Shown here in pieces: positions 8,686 through 17,173 of a stretch of 64,000 nucleotides of DNA (the first letter of the stretch is position 1; the number at the start of each line of letters is the position of its first letter). The notes below the pieces were generated by a model. The model made no database searches. It was not told where the DNA came from and saw nothing but the letters and a program-made list of their open reading frames with translations. The DNA is from Rhodospirillaceae bacterium UBA6219 (GTDB lineage Bacteria; Pseudomonadota; Alphaproteobacteria; Rhodospirillales; Magnetospirillaceae): assembly GCA_002435715.1 (NCBI GenBank), contig DISD01000031.1:32917-96916 (forward strand). The letters are read 5' to 3'. Made by a program: the position numbers and the translations under genes.

Positions 8686-11600
8686 TTAGGCCAGCGCCGA
8701 TTGGATGGCGGCCAGCTGGGCCGGGCTGAGCGCGGCCAATTGGGTGTCGGTCAGGGAATCGATCTGGCTGGCGGTCAACGCTTCGATCTGATCGGTGGTC
8801 AGCGACGCCACCACGTCCGGCGACAGCGCCGCCATGGTGGTGGTGGTCAGGCCCGACAATTGGGTGGCGGAAAGTGCGGCGATTTCCGTGCCCGCCATGT
8901 TGCCGATCTGGGTCGGCGTCAACGCACCCACCTGGGTGGACGACAAGGCGGCCAATTGGGCGAGCGTCAGGGCCTGCAATTGGCTGCCGCTGAAATTGGA
9001 CATCTGGGTGGTGGACAGTGCCGCGATCTGGTCGTTTTCCAGGGAATTGATCTGATCGGCGGTCAGCGCGCGGATCTGCACACGGCCCAGCGCCGCCAAC
9101 TGGGTGTCGGTCAAGGCCCGGACCTGGGTGGTGGACAGACCGGAAATCTGGGTGGTGGTCAAGGCCAGCATCTGGGTGGCGGTCAGGCTGGCGAACTGGC
9201 TTTCGCTGAGCGACGCCAACTGGGTCACCGTCAGACCGTTGATCGAGGTGGTGGACAGCGACGCCACCTGGACCGGCGACAAGGCGGCCAATTGGGTGGA
9301 CGACAAGGATTGCAGCGCCGTCGAGGTCAGGCCGGAAATTCCGCCCGCCGACAACGAACCGATCTGGCTGGTGGTCAAGCCGGCGACCTGGGTTTCGGTC
9401 AGCGCCGCCAGACCGGTGGCCGACAAGCCGCCCAACTGTGTGGCGGTCAGGGTGCCGATCTCGGTCTGGGTCAGGCCGGCCACCTGTTCAGCGGTCAGGC
9501 CGCCGATCTGGGTCACCGTCAGCGCCCGCAACTGGGTGCTGGTCAAGGCGGCGATCTGGGTGTCGGTCAACCCCGAGATGCCGGTGGTGGACAAGGCGGC
9601 CACCTGGGTGGCGGTCAAATTGCGCAATTGCGTGGTGGACATGGCGCCGACGCCAGTGGACGACAGCCCGTTCAACTGGGTGGCGGTCAACGACGCCAGC
9701 GCGGTGCTGGGCAGGGCTTCGATCTGGCTGGTGTCCAGGCTGGCCATCTGGGTGGTGGTCAGGCCGCGCAATTGCGTGGTGGTCAAGGCCGCCATCTGGG
9801 TTTCGCTGAGCGCGTTCAGCGAATCGGTGGACAGCGCCCCCATCTGGGTGGACAGCAGGCCGCGCAACTGGGTGGTGGTCAGGGCCGCCACCTGGTCTTC
9901 CGACAGCCCCGACAGGCCGGTGGTGGACAGGCCGGTCAACTGCACGGTGCCCAAGCGGCCGATCTGGGTGGTGGTCAGCGCCGCCACGTCGTCGGCATCC
10001 AGGCCCGACAATTGGGTGCTGGTCAGCACCGCCAGATCGGTGGTGGACAGGCTTTGCAACTGGCTGGCGGTCAGCTCGCCCATCTGGGTGCTGGTCAGGC
10101 CGCGCAACTGGGTGGTGGACAATGCGTCGAACTGGGTGGCGTCCAACGCCGCCAACGCCGTGGTCGACAGCGAGCTGACCTGGGTGGAACTGAAAGACTT
10201 GAGCTGGGTGGTGGTCAGCGCCGCCACCATTTCCTCGCTCATGCCGGCCAATTGAGTGGCGGACAAAGCGGCGATCTGGGCGGTGGTCAGCCCGGCCACC
10301 TGGGTGGCGGACAACGCCCCCAGACCGGTGGACGACAACGCCCCCAACTGGGTGGTGGTCAGCGCCCCCAAACCCGCCGCCGACAGGCTGGCCACCTGTT
10401 CGGTGGTGAGCGCCGCCAGCTGGGTGCTGCTGAGGCCGCGGATCTGGGTGGTGGTGAGCGCCGCCAACTGGGTCTCGGTCAGGCCGGTGACCCCCAGGGC
10501 GGACAACGACGCCAATTGGGTGGACGACAGCCGGGCCAATTGGGTTTCCGACAATTGCGCCACCTGTTCGTCGGTCATCCCCGTCAATTGGTCGGCGGAC
10601 AACGCCCCGATCTGGGTGGTGGTCAGCCCGACGATGGCGCTGGGCGACAGCGCCTGCATCAGATAGCCGTCGATTCCCTTCAACTGGGTGCTGGTCAGGG
10701 ACGCGATCTGACCGGCGGTCAGACCGCCCACTTCCTCGAAGCCCAAATTATAGATCTGGGTGCTGGTCAGGCCGTCCAACTGGGTTTCGGTCAGCGCCGC
10801 CATCTGGGTTTCGTTCAGACCCAGGATGGCGGTGGGGGTCAGCGCCCCCATCTGCGAGCTGGTCAAGGCGGCCAATTGGGTGGCGCCCAGGGATTCCAAC
10901 TGGGTCGCCTGCAAACCGCCGGCCTGGGTGGTGGTCAACTGGGCGATGCGCTCGGCATCCAGACCGTTCAGCGCCTCGGACGTCAGGGCGCCGATCTGGG
11001 TGACGGACAGGCCGCGCATCTGGGTGGTGGTCAAGGACGCCAATTGCGTGGCGTCCAGCCCGCCGATGCCGGTGGTCGACAGCGCGCCGATCTGGGTCGA
11101 GTTCAAGGCCGCCAATTGGCTGGCCGACAACGCCCCGGTCTGGGTGGTGTCAAAACCGGCCAATTGGGTGGTGTTCAGCGCCGCCACCTGGGTGGTGGAC
11201 AGGGCCGCCATCTGGGTTTCGTTCAACTGGGCCAATTGGCTGGTCGACAGCGCCCGGACCTGATTGGTGGACAGCCCCGCCATCTGGGTGATGGTCAGGC
11301 CGTTCAGCACGGTGTCGGTCAAGCCCACCATCTGGGTCGACGACAGCGCCGACAATTGTTCGTCGTTCAAGGCGCGGGCCTGTTCGACGCGCAAGCCCGA
11401 CAGCGCCGTGCTGGACAACGCCTTGATCTGGCTGGTGGTCAGCGCGGCGATCTGGGCGGTGGACAAAGCGTCGATCTGTTCGGCGGTCAGCCCGGCCAAC
11501 TGGCTGGACGACAACGCGCCGAACACCGTGCTGGTCATGCCGCTGATCTGGGTCGGCGTCAACGCGCCCACCAGCGCCGGGGTCAAGGCCTTCAACTGGG

Positions 11601-14600
11601 TGGCGGTCAACTCGGCGATCTGGGTTTCGCTGAGACCGCCCACCGCGTCGTCGGACAACGCCGCGATCTGGGTGCTGGTCAGCACACCCAATTGCAGGGC
11701 GGTCAGGGCCTCCATCTGGGTGGTGGCCAGACCGGCGATCTGGGTGGTGGTCAGCACCGAAATGGCCGAGGTGGTCAGCCCGGCCAGTTGCTTGGCCTCG
11801 AAGGCGGCCAACTGGGACGGCGCCAAGGCCCGCACTTGGGTGGTGGACAGCGCTTCGACCTGGGCCGAGGACAAAGCGGCGATCTGTTCGGAATCCAGCC
11901 CGGCCACCTGGGTGGTGGTCAAGGCCCGCATCTGGGTGGTGGACAGCGCCGCGATCTGGGTGTTGCCAAGCCCGTCCATGGCGGTGGGGGTCAGCGCGGT
12001 GATCTGGCTGGTGGACAACGCCGCCAATTGCTCGGTGGACAACGATGCCAAGGCATCAGACCCCAAGGCGCGCAATTGGGTGGTGGACAGCACCGCCATC
12101 TGCGCGGTGGACAGGCCGTCCAGTCCGGTGTCGGTCAGCGTTGCCAATTGGGTGGCGGAAAGAGCGCGGATTTGCGCATCGCTCAGCGCCGCCACCTGGT
12201 CGGCGGACAGGCCCCCGAAAGTGTCGGGAAGAAGCGCCGCCATTTGGGTGGTGGCCAAGGCGGAAATCTGCGTCGGGCTCAGCCAATCCACCTGTTCGCG
12301 GGTCAGGCCGGCCATCTGGGTGCTGGTCAGGGCGGCAAGCTGGCCCGCCGACAGCATGGCGAACTGGGTTTCGGCCAAGCCGGCCATGGCGGTTTGCGAC
12401 AGCGCCCGGATCTGGGTGGCGGTCATGCCGCCGATGGCGGTGGTGGTCAGTGCCCGCAATTGGGTTTCGGTCAAGCCGCCCAATTGGGTGACGGTCAACG
12501 CCCCCAATCCGTCGGCGGTCAGGCCGGCGATCTGGTCCGACGACAAGGCCGCCACCTGGGTGGTGTTCCAGGCGTGCAACTGGGTGGTGTTCAGCGCCCC
12601 GATCTGCGAGGCGGTCAGACCCGACAGACCGGCGGCGGACAGCGCGCCGATCTGGCTGGCGGTGAAATGGGCCAGTTGTTCGGTGCCCAGGCTGGCGATT
12701 GTTTCGGCATCCAGGGCGCCGATCTGGGTGGTGGTCAACCAGCCGATCTGGCTTTCGGTCAGGGCCGCCATCTGGTCCTGGTTCAGCGCCGCCAACTGGC
12801 CGGCCGACAGGGCGCGGATCTGGCCGGCATTCAACTGGGCCAGGGCGGTGGTGTCCAAACCGGCGATCTGGTCGGCGGACAGGGCGGCGACCTGGGTCGA
12901 CGACAAGGCGGACAATTGGGCGCTGGACAGCGCGTCCAACTGTTCTTCCGACAATTGCGCCATCGCGGCCGGGCCCAGCGCCGCCACCTGGGCGGTGGAC
13001 AGGGCGGAAATCTGGCTGGCGGTCAAGGCGGCGACGCGATCGGGCGACAATGCCGCGATCTGCGAGGTGGACAGGTTGGCAAGGGCGGTTTCCGTCAATC
13101 CGCCCACCGCGTCCAGGGCCGCCATCTGGCTGGTGCTCAACGCCCGCAACTGGGTGGCGGTCAGGGATTGCACCTGGGTCTCGGTCAGGCCGGCGACGGC
13201 TTCGCTGGACAATCCCGCCACCTGGCTGGCGGCCAAAGACTGGATTTGGTCCACCGACAGGGATTCCAACTGTTCGCGGCTCAACAGCCCCATCTGGGTG
13301 GTGGTCAGGGCCTTCAACTGGGTGTCGGTCAGGGCGTTCAACTGGGTGCTGGTCAGCGCCTTGACCTGCACGCCGGACAGCGAACGGATCTGGGTGCTGG
13401 TCAGGCTGGTCAGGTCGTCTTCGCCCAGGCTGGACAATTGCGCCGCCGACAGGCCGGCCAACTGGGTCAGGGTGATGGCGGAAAGCTGGGTGGAATCCAG
13501 CGCCGCGATCTGGCCTTCGCTGAGCCCCGCCAGGGCGGCAGGGGCCAGGGCCCGGATCTGGGTGGTGGACAGGCTGGAAATTTGGGTTTCCGACAGGGCC
13601 GCCAGTTGCTGGGACGAAAAGCCGCCGATCTGGGTATGGCTGAACACCGCCATGTCCTCGGTGCTCAACTCGCTCATCAGTTCCACCGGCAGGGCGGCGA
13701 TCTGGCTGCTGGTCAGCGCCCGCAACTGGGTGGCGCTCAGGGCGTCCATCTGGGTTTGGGTCAGCCCTGCCAAGGCGGCGGGCGACAGGGCGGAGACCTG
13801 GGCGGCGCTCAGCGCCGCCACTTGATCGGCACTCAGCTGTGACAAGGTGTCGGCGGAAAGCCCGCGCAACTGGGTGGTCGACAGCGCCCCCATGTCGGCC
13901 ACCCCCAAGGCGGTCACCTGCTCGGCATCCAGCGCCGACAATTGGGTGGCGGTCAGGGCGCGCACCTGGGTGCTGGTCAGGGCGTCGATCTGGGTGGAAT
14001 CCAGGCCATGCACCTGGTCGGCGGACAGCGCCGAAATCTGGGTGGCCGACAGCGCCGCCACCTGCGAGGCCGACAACGCGTCGATCTGTTCGTCGGACAG
14101 CGCCGCCAGGGCGGCGGTGTTCAGTGCCGCCATCTGGGCGTTGGTCAACGCCGCCATCTGTTCGTCGGTCAGGCCCTTGATGTTGGTGGCGCTCAGTCCC
14201 TTGATCTGGATGGTGCTGATGGCGGCCAGGACGCTGGGCGAAATGGCGGCGATGGCGGTGGCCGACAACGACCCGATCTTGGTCATGTTGAAGGCCTGGA
14301 TCTGGGTCGCCGTCAGTCCCGCCGTCTGGGTTTCGGTCAACCCGGCCAATTGGGCGTTGGTCAGGCTGGACAATTGCGACAGCGACAGGGCGTTCAACTG
14401 GGTGGTGTTCAGGGTGCCGATCTGACTGGCGGTGAAGCTGGTCAACTGGGTGACGGCCAGTCCCGACATGGCGCTGCTCGTCAATCCGCCCAGGCCGAAT
14501 TCCGAAAGCGCGGCGATCTGGGTATTGGTCAGGCCGCGCATCTGGGTGGCGGTCAACTGGCTGGTCTGTTCGGCGGACAAAGCGGCGATGGCGGTGGTGG

Positions 14601-16893
14601 TCAGGCCGCCCACCTGTTGCGAGGACAGCGCCCGGAACTGGGTGGCCGACAATCCGGTCAACTGGTACTCGCTGAAACCGGCCATGGCGGTGGTCGACAG
14701 GGCGCCGATCTGGTTGGCCGACAGCGACTGCAATTGTTCGGCCCCCAGATAGCCGGCCTGGGTGCTGGTCAGCGCCGCCAATTGGCTGGTGGCCAGCCGA
14801 TCCAGCAGGGTGGCCGACAACATGGACACCTGGGTTTCGGTCAACAGCGCCATCTGGGTGGTGGTCACCGCTTTCCATTGGTTGTCGCTCAGCAATTCCA
14901 GTTGCGACGGCGCCAGTCCCTGGATTTGCCCCTGGGACAAATTGGCGATCTGGCTTTGGGTCAAGGCCAGCAACTGGGTGTCGCTCAGCGTTCCCATCTG
15001 GTTGGCGTCCAGCCCCTTCAATTGGGTGCTGGTCAGGTTGGACAATTGGTCGGCGGTCAGTTCCTCGGACCCCAGGGCGCGGATCTGCATGGCGCTTAAG
15101 CCACCGATCTGGGTGCGGCTCAGCGCCGCCACCTGGGTGCTGTTCAGGCTTTCCAACTGGGCGGTGGTCAACACGCTCATCTGGGTTTGGGTCAACCCCG
15201 CCATCTGGGCGGCCGACAATTGCGAGAAGGTGATGTCGCCGATGGCGGCGATGGCGCTGGTGGACAGGTTGCGCAGTTGTTCGGCGCTCAGCGCTTCCAG
15301 CTGTTCGAAGCTGAGGCTGGCCATCATGGTCGACGACACGCCCTTGATCTGGGCGGTGGACAGGCCGGCGATCTGGGCGGGGCTGAGGGCATAGACCTGG
15401 TCGGTGGTCAGCGCGCCGACCTGCAAGGCGCTGAGATTGGCCAATTGGGCGGTGCCCATGGCCTGAATCTGCCCCTGGGTCAGGCCGGGAATGGCGGTCA
15501 ACGACAACGACGCCACCTGCACCGCCGACAAGGACGCCAATTGGGTGTCGGCCAGGGCCGCCAGTTGCTGCGAGCCCATGGCCTTGATCTGGGTGGCCGA
15601 CAGCACCGAAATCTGGCTTTCCGTCAGTACCGCCATCTGGTCGCGGGTCAGGCTGGAGATGGCGGTACCGCTGAGCCCCTTGATCTGGGTCAGGGTCAGC
15701 GCCGCCACTTCATCCACCGAGAAGGTCAGGATCTGATAGATGCCCAACGCCCCCATCTGGGTGGCCGAGAAGCCGGCGATCTGGGTCGCATCCAGGGATT
15801 CCACCGCCTGGGTCGCCATGTTGCGGATCTGGCTGGTGGACAGCGCCGCGATCTGGGTGGCGGTCAGGCCGTCCACCTGGGTTTCGTCCAGGGACGCGAT
15901 GGCCGAACTGGTCAGGCTGGCCACCTGGTCGGTGTTCAACGCCGCCAACTGGGTGCTGGACAGCGAATCCACCATGGTGGCGGTCAGCATGGCGGTCTGG
16001 GTGGTGGTCAGCGCCGCCAATTGGGTGGCGGTCAGGGCGGCGATGGCCGAGCTGTTCAGCAACAGCATCTGGGTGGTGGTCAAGCCGGCCAGTTGGGCGG
16101 CGCTCAGATAACCGATCTGGGTCTCGCCCATGGCATAGATCGAGATATTGGGCAGGGCGGCGATCTGGGTGCTGGACAGCGCTTCCCATTGGGTGGCGCT
16201 CATCACCTTGACGGCGGTCGAGTTGACGCCATGCATCTGGGTGACGCTGAGCGCCTGAAGCTGGGTGGTGGTCAGCGCCGCCATCTGGTCGCCGCTGAGG
16301 CCGGCGATGTCGACCAGGGCCAGGCCGGTGATCTGGGTGGTGTTCAGCCCGGACAGGGTGGTGGGCGACAGCGCCGCCACCTGGGTCGGGGTCAGGGCGA
16401 CGATCTGGGTCGAGGCGAATTGCGACAATTGGGTGCTGACCAGGGCCCCCACCAGATCGGTGCCCAGGGATTGCAGTTGGGTGGTGTTCATCGCCGCCAT
16501 CTGGGTGGCGTTCATCACCTGGATCTGCGAGACGCTGAACCCGGCCAGTTCGGTGGCGGTCAGCCCCTTGATCTGTTGGGTGGTCAGGGCGGCGATGTCT
16601 TCGACGCCGAAGGCGTCGATCTGGGCATCCAGCAGCACCGACAATTGCGACGGGCTGAAATTGACGATCTGGGCGGCACTGAACGCTTCGATCTGCGCCG
16701 GCGTCAGCGACGTCACCTGGGTGGTGGACAGCGCCCCGATCTGGGTGGCGTCGAGGACTTCAATTTGTGCGACCGTAAACGCCGCGACCTGCGTGGTATC
16801 CAGGGACGAGATGTCGGTCGCGGTCAGCGAACGAATGCTGGCCGTGCTCAGTTGCGCGATCTGTGCGGCGCTAAGAGACGAAATTGACGACAT
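8686..16893 (-). CDS. Giant protein of about 340 tandem octapeptide repeats
   Basis: Function unknown. About 2735 residues, nearly all in an eight-residue repeat with consensus L-[ST]-x-[TSA]-Q-[ILVM]-x-[AGS] (typical units: LSTTQIAA, LTATQLAG, LTSTQVAA). Register is held for long stretches with rare breaks, for example a five-residue insertion at LGSEE before LTADQLSN and a short DAVGG break. Some units lack Gln (LSTTALAA, LSTTGISG). There is no signal peptide, membrane segment, cysteine cluster, calcium-binding motif or separate terminal domain: the array starts within about ten residues of the N-terminus and runs to the last residues. The Leu and Ile/Leu at positions 1 and 6 suggest a regular solenoid or fibre with Ser/Thr/Gln outside. 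ATG 16893 is preferred (AGGG eight bases upstream); a GTG lies one codon earlier. Probably coupled to the O-GlcNAc transferase gene. Confidence 0.85.
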   Translation of the reverse strand: MSSISSLSAAQIAQLSTASIRSLTATDISSLDTTQVAAFTVAQIEVLDATQIGALSTTQVTSLTPAQIEAFSAAQIVNFSPSQLSVLLDAQIDAFGVEDIAALTTQQIKGLTATELAGFSVSQIQVMNATQMAAMNTTQLQSLGTDLVGALVSTQLSQFASTQIVALTPTQVAALSPTTLSGLNTTQITGLALVDIAGLSGDQMAALTTTQLQALSVTQMHGVNSTAVKVMSATQWEALSSTQIAALPNISIYAMGETQIGYLSAAQLAGLTTTQMLLLNSSAIAALTATQLAALTTTQTAMLTATMVDSLSSTQLAALNTDQVASLTSSAIASLDETQVDGLTATQIAALSTSQIRNMATQAVESLDATQIAGFSATQMGALGIYQILTFSVDEVAALTLTQIKGLSGTAISSLTRDQMAVLTESQISVLSATQIKAMGSQQLAALADTQLASLSAVQVASLSLTAIPGLTQGQIQAMGTAQLANLSALQVGALTTDQVYALSPAQIAGLSTAQIKGVSSTMMASLSFEQLEALSAEQLRNLSTSAIAAIGDITFSQLSAAQMAGLTQTQMSVLTTAQLESLNSTQVAALSRTQIGGLSAMQIRALGSEELTADQLSNLTSTQLKGLDANQMGTLSDTQLLALTQSQIANLSQGQIQGLAPSQLELLSDNQWKAVTTTQMALLTETQVSMLSATLLDRLATSQLAALTSTQAGYLGAEQLQSLSANQIGALSTTAMAGFSEYQLTGLSATQFRALSSQQVGGLTTTAIAALSAEQTSQLTATQMRGLTNTQIAALSEFGLGGLTSSAMSGLAVTQLTSFTASQIGTLNTTQLNALSLSQLSSLTNAQLAGLTETQTAGLTATQIQAFNMTKIGSLSATAIAAISPSVLAAISTIQIKGLSATNIKGLTDEQMAALTNAQMAALNTAALAALSDEQIDALSASQVAALSATQISALSADQVHGLDSTQIDALTSTQVRALTATQLSALDAEQVTALGVADMGALSTTQLRGLSADTLSQLSADQVAALSAAQVSALSPAALAGLTQTQMDALSATQLRALTSSQIAALPVELMSELSTEDMAVFSHTQIGGFSSQQLAALSETQISSLSTTQIRALAPAALAGLSEGQIAALDSTQLSAITLTQLAGLSAAQLSSLGEDDLTSLTSTQIRSLSGVQVKALTSTQLNALTDTQLKALTTTQMGLLSREQLESLSVDQIQSLAASQVAGLSSEAVAGLTETQVQSLTATQLRALSTSQMAALDAVGGLTETALANLSTSQIAALSPDRVAALTASQISALSTAQVAALGPAAMAQLSEEQLDALSSAQLSALSSTQVAALSADQIAGLDTTALAQLNAGQIRALSAGQLAALNQDQMAALTESQIGWLTTTQIGALDAETIASLGTEQLAHFTASQIGALSAAGLSGLTASQIGALNTTQLHAWNTTQVAALSSDQIAGLTADGLGALTVTQLGGLTETQLRALTTTAIGGMTATQIRALSQTAMAGLAETQFAMLSAGQLAALTSTQMAGLTREQVDWLSPTQISALATTQMAALLPDTFGGLSADQVAALSDAQIRALSATQLATLTDTGLDGLSTAQMAVLSTTQLRALGSDALASLSTEQLAALSTSQITALTPTAMDGLGNTQIAALSTTQMRALTTTQVAGLDSEQIAALSSAQVEALSTTQVRALAPSQLAAFEAKQLAGLTTSAISVLTTTQIAGLATTQMEALTALQLGVLTSTQIAALSDDAVGGLSETQIAELTATQLKALTPALVGALTPTQISGMTSTVFGALSSSQLAGLTAEQIDALSTAQIAALTTSQIKALSSTALSGLRVEQARALNDEQLSALSSTQMVGLTDTVLNGLTITQMAGLSTNQVRALSTSQLAQLNETQMAALSTTQVAALNTTQLAGFDTTQTGALSASQLAALNSTQIGALSTTGIGGLDATQLASLTTTQMRGLSVTQIGALTSEALNGLDAERIAQLTTTQAGGLQATQLESLGATQLAALTSSQMGALTPTAILGLNETQMAALTETQLDGLTSTQIYNLGFEEVGGLTAGQIASLTSTQLKGIDGYLMQALSPSAIVGLTTTQIGALSADQLTGMTDEQVAQLSETQLARLSSTQLASLSALGVTGLTETQLAALTTTQIRGLSSTQLAALTTEQVASLSAAGLGALTTTQLGALSSTGLGALSATQVAGLTTAQIAALSATQLAGMSEEMVAALTTTQLKSFSSTQVSSLSTTALAALDATQFDALSTTQLRGLTSTQMGELTASQLQSLSTTDLAVLTSTQLSGLDADDVAALTTTQIGRLGTVQLTGLSTTGLSGLSEDQVAALTTTQLRGLLSTQMGALSTDSLNALSETQMAALTTTQLRGLTTTQMASLDTSQIEALPSTALASLTATQLNGLSSTGVGAMSTTQLRNLTATQVAALSTTGISGLTDTQIAALTSTQLRALTVTQIGGLTAEQVAGLTQTEIGTLTATQLGGLSATGLAALTETQVAGLTTSQIGSLSAGGISGLTSTALQSLSSTQLAALSPVQVASLSTTSINGLTVTQLASLSESQFASLTATQMLALTTTQISGLSTTQVRALTDTQLAALGRVQIRALTADQINSLENDQIAALSTTQMSNFSGSQLQALTLAQLAALSSTQVGALTPTQIGNMAGTEIAALSATQLSGLTTTTMAALSPDVVASLTTDQIEALTASQIDSLTDTQLAALSPAQLAAIQSALA
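8701..16875 (-). repeat. 24-bp tandem coding repeat array
   Basis: At DNA level the octapeptide array is a degenerate 24-bp tandem repeat about 8.2 kb long. On the plus strand the recurring core is CTGGGTGGTGGTCAGCGCC-like. Units are diverged rather than identical, so the array looks old and under selection at protein level, but it remains a good substrate for slippage and unequal recombination. The regular period also keeps antisense frames open over several kilobases. Confidence 0.85.
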
Positions 16894-17119
16894 CACGGAA
16901 CCCTTTCACGTGTGCGCGTTGATGCTGGCGCATTGGGTTACACGTGCGGGCATGGGTGATCCATGCGCGGTCCGGGATAATATTTTTTAAGGAAGGCGGC
17001 TGGGTAAAATCTGCCCGAAAAAGGGCGCAGCCAAGCCGATCCCTGCACGATCCATGCCGGGGGTTAAGTTTGGGTTAAGTGGCTGGATTCCGGGAAAACC
17101 GGATGGACGACACAGCCAA
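16894..17119 (-). promoter_or_regulatory. Upstream region of the giant repeat gene
   Basis: 226 bp between the Mrp operon hairpin and the giant repeat gene, the only gap in which a promoter for the repeat-OGT-flgE unit could lie. It holds an AT-rich patch around 16977-16992 (TATTAT-like on the minus strand) that could be a -10 element. No sigma-54 or sigma-28 consensus could be identified with confidence. Confidence 0.3.
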
Positions 17120-17162
17120 GGCGGGCAAAAGATTCCGCCTTGATAGGAATCTTTTGCCCGCC
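17120..17162 (-). terminator. Perfect 17-bp inverted repeat after the Mrp operon
   Basis: GGCGGGCAAAAGATTCC and its exact reverse complement are separated by nine bases, directly downstream of the last gene of the antiporter operon. The position fits a transcription terminator; no T-run follows, so a role in mRNA 3'-end stability is an alternative. Confidence 0.65.
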
Positions 17163-17173
17163 GGCTGATCGGA

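Noticed and set aside
7382..8689. Plus-strand open frame across the OGT gene
   Set aside because: Antisense shadow; the minus-strand reading has full GT41 motifs.
8701..13842. Very long plus-strand open frame antisense to the giant repeat gene, plus further antisense frames
   Set aside because: The 24-bp period repeats the same few antisense codons, so absence of stops is automatic; no start signal, and composition is low-complexity Gly/Gln/Arg.
8701..16875. Regular repeats that might be taken for a CRISPR array
   Set aside because: Units are 24 bp, contiguous without spacers, in frame and encode a protein; no cas genes.
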